17,083 bases of DNA from assembly GCA_958449275.1 (NCBI GenBank), contig CAUDHE010000055.1:1-17083 (forward strand), in the 5' to 3' direction. This DNA comes from an uncultured Alistipes sp. (GTDB lineage: Bacteria; Bacteroidota; Bacteroidia; Bacteroidales; Rikenellaceae). A program made the translations under genes and the position numbers. Position 1 is the stretch's first letter, and each line of letters begins with the position of its first letter. Positions 13,725-17,083 of this stretch are shown in pieces. The notes beneath the pieces are model-generated. The model worked only from the letters and a program-made list of their open reading frames with translations, did not search any database and was not told the DNA's origin.

Positions 13725-14936
13725 TTATTGCAGATCTTTCGTCAGTCGATAGGTGTCGGTGGCTATCACCAGTTCCTCGTTGGTGGCTATGACGGCCACT
13801 TTCACTTTCGAATCGGCTGTCGACAGCACCGCGTTGTCGCCGTGCGTGGCGGCGTTCACCGTCTCGTCGATCTTTATGCCCATGAACTCCATGTCGGAAC
13901 ATACGTAGGTGCGCAATTCGCTTGAATTTTCGCCCACGCCGCCCGTGAATATCAGCAGGTCGACTCCGCCCATTTCGGCGGCGTATTCGCCCACGAACTT
14001 CTTTACGCGGTTGTAGTACATGTCGCGTGCCGTGACGGCGCGTGCGTTGCCCGCGTCGTAAGCAGCGTCGATGTCGCGCATGTCGCTCGATATGCCCGTG
14101 AGTCCCAGTACGCCCGATTTTTTGTTCATCATGGTGTTGAGTTCCGAGTAGCTCATGTTCTCGTTCTCGCCGATGAACGTTATGGCGCTGGCGTCGACCA
14201 TGCCGCAGCGGGTTCCCATTACCAAACCGTCGAGAGGCGAGAAGCCCATCGAAGTGTCGTACGATTTACCGTTGAGGATGGCTGTCACAGAGCCGCCGTT
14301 GCCTATGTGGCAGGTGATGATCTTCGACGCGCCGAGGTCGATGCCCGTAAGCTCGGCGCCCGCCTTGGCCACGTATTTGTGGCTGGTGCCGTGGAACCCG
14401 TACTTGCGCACACGGTATTTTTCGTAATACTCCGAGGGCAGCGCGTAGAGGTAGTTGATGGCGGGAATGGTCTGGTGGAACGATGTGTCGAACACCGTCA
14501 CCTGAGGAACTCCCGGGAGCACCTTTTCGATCGAGAGCACGCCCTCCAGATTGGCGGGATTGTGCAGCGGCGCTATCTCGAACAGCGAGCGGATATGCTC
14601 CTTCGCTTGTTCGTCGACCACGCAGCTGTCGGGAAAATACTCGCCTCCGTGGGCCACGCGGTGTCCTACGGCCTTCACGTCCGACAGATGGGCGATTACG
14701 CCGTGTTCGGCATCGGTCAGAGCCTTCAGTACGAGGCTTATGCCCGTCGTGTGGTCGGGTATGGGCATGCGCAACTCGAATTTCTCCTTGCCCGAGGGCT
14801 TGTGGGTGAGACTTCCTTCGGGAAGCCCTATGCGGTCGACCAGGCCTTTGGCCAACAGTGCGTTGCTGTTGTCGTCGATATCGATTACCTGATATTTGAT
14901 CGACGAACTGCCGCAATTGAGAACTAATACTATCAT
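13725..14936 (-). CDS. ackA: Acetate kinase
   Basis: It converts acetyl phosphate and ADP to acetate and ATP, the last step of acetate fermentation, and is reversible. It has 403 residues. Motifs: MIVLVLNCGSSSIKYQV (1-17, nucleotide fold), GHRVAHGGEYF (R93), VFDTSFHQTIP (D150), KYGFHGTSHKYV, CHIGNGGSV (209-217), MGTRCGMVD (R243) and TGGVGENS (331-338), with the C-terminal ATNEELVIA glutamates. The ATG at 14936 was preferred to an in-frame ATG at 14981, because homology starts with the first codon and the added 15 residues are unlike the family. A promoter with -7 box lies about 78 bases upstream. It is the first gene of the minus-strand run with ptb and buk. No phosphate acetyltransferase gene is beside it, so acetyl phosphate must come from elsewhere or from Ptb side activity. 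Confidence 0.97.
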   Translation of the reverse strand: MIVLVLNCGSSSIKYQVIDIDDNSNALLAKGLVDRIGLPEGSLTHKPSGKEKFELRMPIPDHTTGISLVLKALTDAEHGVIAHLSDVKAVGHRVAHGGEYFPDSCVVDEQAKEHIRSLFEIAPLHNPANLEGVLSIEKVLPGVPQVTVFDTSFHQTIPAINYLYALPSEYYEKYRVRKYGFHGTSHKYVAKAGAELTGIDLGASKIITCHIGNGGSVTAILNGKSYDTSMGFSPLDGLVMGTRCGMVDASAITFIGENENMSYSELNTMMNKKSGVLGLTGISSDMRDIDAAYDAGNARAVTARDMYYNRVKKFVGEYAAEMGGVDLLIFTGGVGENSSELRTYVCSDMEFMGIKIDETVNAATHGDNAVLSTADSKVKVAVIATNEELVIATDTYRLTKDLQ

Positions 14937-15013
14937 GATGTATATGTTGTTATTGTGTATTCGCTTTCGCCGCTTCGGCAAGCCGAGCGGGATGTGCTGT
15001 CCGTTTGCAATAG

Positions 15014-15056
15014 CAAAGGTACGAAAAAGCCGAGCGCAAAAGCAAATTTTATTTGC
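15014..15056 (-). promoter_or_regulatory. ackA promoter with overlapping inverted repeat
   Basis: On the minus strand the -7 box is TACCTTTG (15021 to 15014), an exact TAnnTTTG. A TTTG (complement of 15043-15046) lies 21 bases upstream; another (15037-15040) lies 15 upstream. The farther one is inside the inverted repeat GCAAATTTTATTTGC (15042-15056; 6-bp arms, 3-base spacer), well placed for a repressor or activator. Which regulator would bind is unknown. Confidence 0.55.
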
Positions 15057-15175
15057 GATTTTGCCGCGGCTGAGTAATAAATTGCGGAATTATCCGCTTT
15101 TCGGCTTGCGATGTTTAAGCCCGGTCGAGATTCGTCGGCAAGCGGGTCGCAGCCTGCCGAGAGGGCGACGGCGAG

Positions 15176-15220
15176 CCTCCGCGGGGCGAGGCTGCGGCTC
15201 GCGCGGCTCTTTGAACCGCA
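15176..15220. repeat. Hairpin repeat, copy B (pairs with 1943-1988)
   Basis: It shares the 14-base core GGCGAGGCTGCGGC and its flanks with copy A. Its 3' part is a 7-base stem GCGGCTC/GAACCGC (15203-15209 and 15213-15219), which pairs fully on the minus strand if one G-U is allowed. A second stem GCGAGCC/GGCTCGC (15171-15177 and 15196-15202) encloses the core, which copy A lacks. It lies just downstream of the M64 peptidase stop. Confidence 0.5.
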
Positions 15221-15247
15221 AAAAAACGGCCGTTTGCATTCGTCTCC

Positions 15248-16540
15248 TTACTCCTCGGTGTTGTAGCGTATTATCCGTTCGATCGCACGTTGGCATACGG
15301 GGCAGAATTGCGTGGCTTCGTTGTCACGCATGCGGCACACCACGGCGGGGCGGTACATGCCCTTGGTGATGTAGCCTCCGCCTTCGTATACGCCTACCGT
15401 GTAGTCGCGCTTGCGCTTGTCGGTCGGTTCGGTGGGGACAGGAGTGTTCTTGTCGAGCATGTCGGCCCATTTCGATTCGAAGTCGACCAGCGAAGTTATG
15501 TTCTGCTCCCAGGGCTCGAAATCGAGTTTGTAGGTATTCTCCGTGTGGTCGGCCTGTTCGTAGAAATATTCGTCGGCAAGCGCGCCGAACGAGTGTCCGA
15601 ATTCATGTACCACCACGGGCTTGAACATGGGGTTGTGAGCCGTGGTGAGGGTGTAGGAGTTGTAAATGCCTCCGCCGCCGTAAGTATCGGTGTTGGCGAG
15701 GATTATTAGGTGTTCGCAGGGGATGCCCGCGAGTCGGTCGTGAATGGCGTGCACGCTGTTGGTGGTGAGGTAACGCGGTGAATAGAAAGTCATGAAGTTG
15801 GAGTTGACGGCCGTTTCGCGCCATGCGTTTTCCTGCGGTACGCTGACGTCGCTCTGCTTCGAGGGCGACATCACTGCCACCACGTTGAAACGGTCTTTGA
15901 ACGACGCGAACGGCTCGTAGCGGAATATCTCGTCGCAAGCCGTGCGGGCGTCGCGAAGAAAGGTGTCCATTTCGTCGGCGGTGTAGCCTTCGGCCATTAT
16001 CGCTATGTCGATGCACGTGTCGGGGGCGCCGCTGCGGAGCAGATATTCGTGCGGCACGACGACTCGTGACGTGAGGTCGCGTATAAGCTCGTCGGCGGGA
16101 TTCACGCGGTGGCGCAACGAGGCTTGTTTGTTGCCTTCGTTGTCGCGCAACTCGATCTCCACGTCGACCTCTTGTTTGGGAAAGGGGACGAGGAACGTAG
16201 CTTCGAAACTCTTGGTGATCGTGCGGGCCTCGTCGGTTACGAGCCACTCTTGAAACAGACTCGAAAACGAGGTGCGGTAGAGCGTGGCTCCGCTCTCGGG
16301 ATCGGTCACGCGTACCTCGCCGTTGCCCTTGACGGGTATGGCGTCGAGATTCACGCGGCGTCCCGCCCAGCCGTCGAACTCGGCGAGTTCGTCGAGGGCT
16401 ATCATGCGGTTGTCGGCATTGCCCGCGAAGATGTAGTCCAGACGCAGGGTCTTGTTTTCGAAATGGTTGTCGAATTTCTGCGCGACGGCCGCCGTGGCTG
16501 TCGCCATGCAGAGAAACAGAGTGGTCAGTGTGCGTTTCAT
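15248..16540 (-). CDS. Secreted M64-family zinc metallopeptidase (IgA peptidase M64)
   Basis: It is an exported zinc peptidase of family M64, named for a Clostridium enzyme that cleaves immunoglobulin A. Gut Bacteroidetes members are common but their targets are mostly unknown. It has 430 residues. Residues 1-20 are a signal peptide with cleavage near AVA-QK. An N-terminal beta-rich domain follows (about 25-160), then the catalytic domain starting at IMAEGYTADEM. The zinc site is HEFGHSFGALADEY (312-325) with H312 and H316 as ligands, E313 as catalytic base and D323 as the likely third ligand. A conserved C-terminal CRMRDNEATQFCPVC segment (402-416) carries three cysteines. The start at 16540 was chosen because it gives the signal peptide; the in-frame ATG at 16696 adds 52 arginine-rich residues that shadow the regulator gene. 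It overlaps the response regulator by ATGA. Confidence 0.94.
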   Translation of the reverse strand: MKRTLTTLFLCMATATAAVAQKFDNHFENKTLRLDYIFAGNADNRMIALDELAEFDGWAGRRVNLDAIPVKGNGEVRVTDPESGATLYRTSFSSLFQEWLVTDEARTITKSFEATFLVPFPKQEVDVEIELRDNEGNKQASLRHRVNPADELIRDLTSRVVVPHEYLLRSGAPDTCIDIAIMAEGYTADEMDTFLRDARTACDEIFRYEPFASFKDRFNVVAVMSPSKQSDVSVPQENAWRETAVNSNFMTFYSPRYLTTNSVHAIHDRLAGIPCEHLIILANTDTYGGGGIYNSYTLTTAHNPMFKPVVVHEFGHSFGALADEYFYEQADHTENTYKLDFEPWEQNITSLVDFESKWADMLDKNTPVPTEPTDKRKRDYTVGVYEGGGYITKGMYRPAVVCRMRDNEATQFCPVCQRAIERIIRYNTEE

Positions 16541-17083
16541 GCGTTTTGCTGTTTGTCGTCGTTTTTGTCGGCGGCGGGTTCGAATTTGTAGCCCATTCCC
16601 TTTACCGTTACTATTCGTTCGTCGCCTATCTTGCTGCGGAGCTTGCGGATGTGCACGTCGATGGTGCGGTCGCCCACAACCACCTTGTCGCCCCATATAC
16701 GCGAGTAGATCTCTTCGCGTGTGAAGAGCTTTCCGGGCTGCGAGCAGAGCAGTTGCAGCAGGGCGAACTCCTTGCGCGGAAGAACGAAAGTCTCGCTGCC
16801 GCGGCGCACCACGTAGTTCTCGGTGTCGACAGCTATGCTGTCGGACTCGGCGGGCAGTTCGATGCGCTTCAGGATGGCCTGCACTCGGCTGCGCAGGATA
16901 TTCATCTTTATGGGCTTGCTGATGTAGTCGTCGGCTCCCGCCTCGTAACCGCCGAGCTGTGCCTCCTCGTCGCCCACGGCCGAGAGGAACACCACCATGA
17001 CGTTCTTCAGCGACGGTGAGTTGCGTATGGCCTTGCAGGTCTCCATGCCGTCCAGAACGGGCATCATCATGTCCAAAAGGATG
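16537..17083 (-). CDS. OmpR/PhoB-type response regulator, 5' end outside window
   Basis: This is a two-component response regulator whose first ~45 residues lie beyond the window; 181 residues are visible. The receiver part shows the phosphorylated aspartate in LLDMMMPVLDG (codon 17071-17073), the switch region VVFLSAVGD, and the conserved lysine in YISKPI (16915-16917). The C-terminal winged-helix domain (about 80 residues) has LPRKEFALLQLLCSQPGKLFT and RTIDVHIRKLRSKIGD, then GMGYKF, as in PhoB/OmpR DNA-binding domains. It ends in a lysine- and asparagine-rich tail. A TTG at 17076 is inside the receiver and is not the start. Its stop overlaps the M64 peptidase start, so the two are translated from one mRNA; a sensor kinase is expected upstream, outside the window. 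Confidence 0.95.
   Translation of the reverse strand, partial: ILLDMMMPVLDGMETCKAIRNSPSLKNVMVVFLSAVGDEEAQLGGYEAGADDYISKPIKMNILRSRVQAILKRIELPAESDSIAVDTENYVVRRGSETFVLPRKEFALLQLLCSQPGKLFTREEIYSRIWGDKVVVGDRTIDVHIRKLRSKIGDERIVTVKGMGYKFEPAADKNDDKQQNA

Larger units (their letters stand above)
14937..15247. other. Intergenic region upstream of ackA
   Basis: This 311-base gap has no gene. From right to left on the minus strand it holds a short palindrome AAACGGCCGTTT followed by a T-run (15235 to 15220), a weak terminator candidate for the M64 gene. Next come the hairpin repeat copy B, a small hairpin GCGGA/TCCGC (15084-15097), a possible operator overlapping the ackA -33, the ackA -7 box and a leader of about 70 bases with a short CGGC/GCCG hairpin. 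Confidence 0.55.

Noticed and set aside
1..17083. CRISPR array, insertion sequence, prophage or integration site
   Set aside because: No evenly spaced direct repeats, transposase or integrase motifs, or terminal inverted repeats with target duplications were seen; the tRNA-Gly 3' end is not visibly duplicated in the window.

Overview
The window looks like a chromosomal segment of a fairly GC-rich Bacteroidales bacterium, most like Alistipes/Rikenellaceae. This is an inference from several signs: Bacteroidetes-type -7 promoter boxes (TAnnTTTG) in front of several genes and a tRNA, a secreted M64 peptidase, a TPR/transmembrane/helix-turn-helix regulator, a DUF3244-like small secreted protein, and a FecCD/FecE importer of Bacteroidetes flavour. 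No phage, insertion sequence, CRISPR array or integrase is visible.

Layout. (1) 1-1739, plus strand: the end of an iron-complex/cobalamin-type ABC importer (partial permease, then ATPase). (2) 1740-2153: a gene-free stretch with hairpin repeats and the lepA promoter. (3) 2154-4160, plus strand: lepA (elongation factor 4), then tRNA-Gly(CCC) with its own promoter and a strong terminator. (4) 4186-5418, minus strand: a stand-alone malic enzyme. (5) 5419-8591, minus strand: an accessory-looking block of locally low GC. It holds an unrecognised small protein, a DUF3244-like exported protein and a 585-residue membrane-anchored TPR regulator, with terminator-like hairpins after each and promoter boxes before the last two. 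(6) 8592-14936, minus strand: probably one long transcript, ackA-ptb-buk-aroQ-flippase, followed by an aldo/keto reductase. (7) 14937-15247: the ackA promoter region and a second copy of the hairpin repeat. (8) 15248-17083, minus strand: a two-component response regulator (its start lies outside the window) overlapping a secreted M64 zinc peptidase by 4 bases.

How the genes fit together. AckA, Ptb and Buk are the substrate-level phosphorylation enzymes that turn acyl-CoA into acyl phosphate and then into a short-chain fatty acid plus ATP. With malic enzyme nearby, the window has a fermentative character. AroQ (shikimate pathway) and the polysaccharide flippase follow in the same direction at very short spacing, so they are probably co-transcribed with no obvious shared pathway. 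The response regulator/M64 overlap suggests that a secreted peptidase is made together with the regulator of its own locus. The most accessory-looking part is the TPR regulator with the DUF3244-like protein, which I propose as a candidate envelope sensor and partner/target pair.
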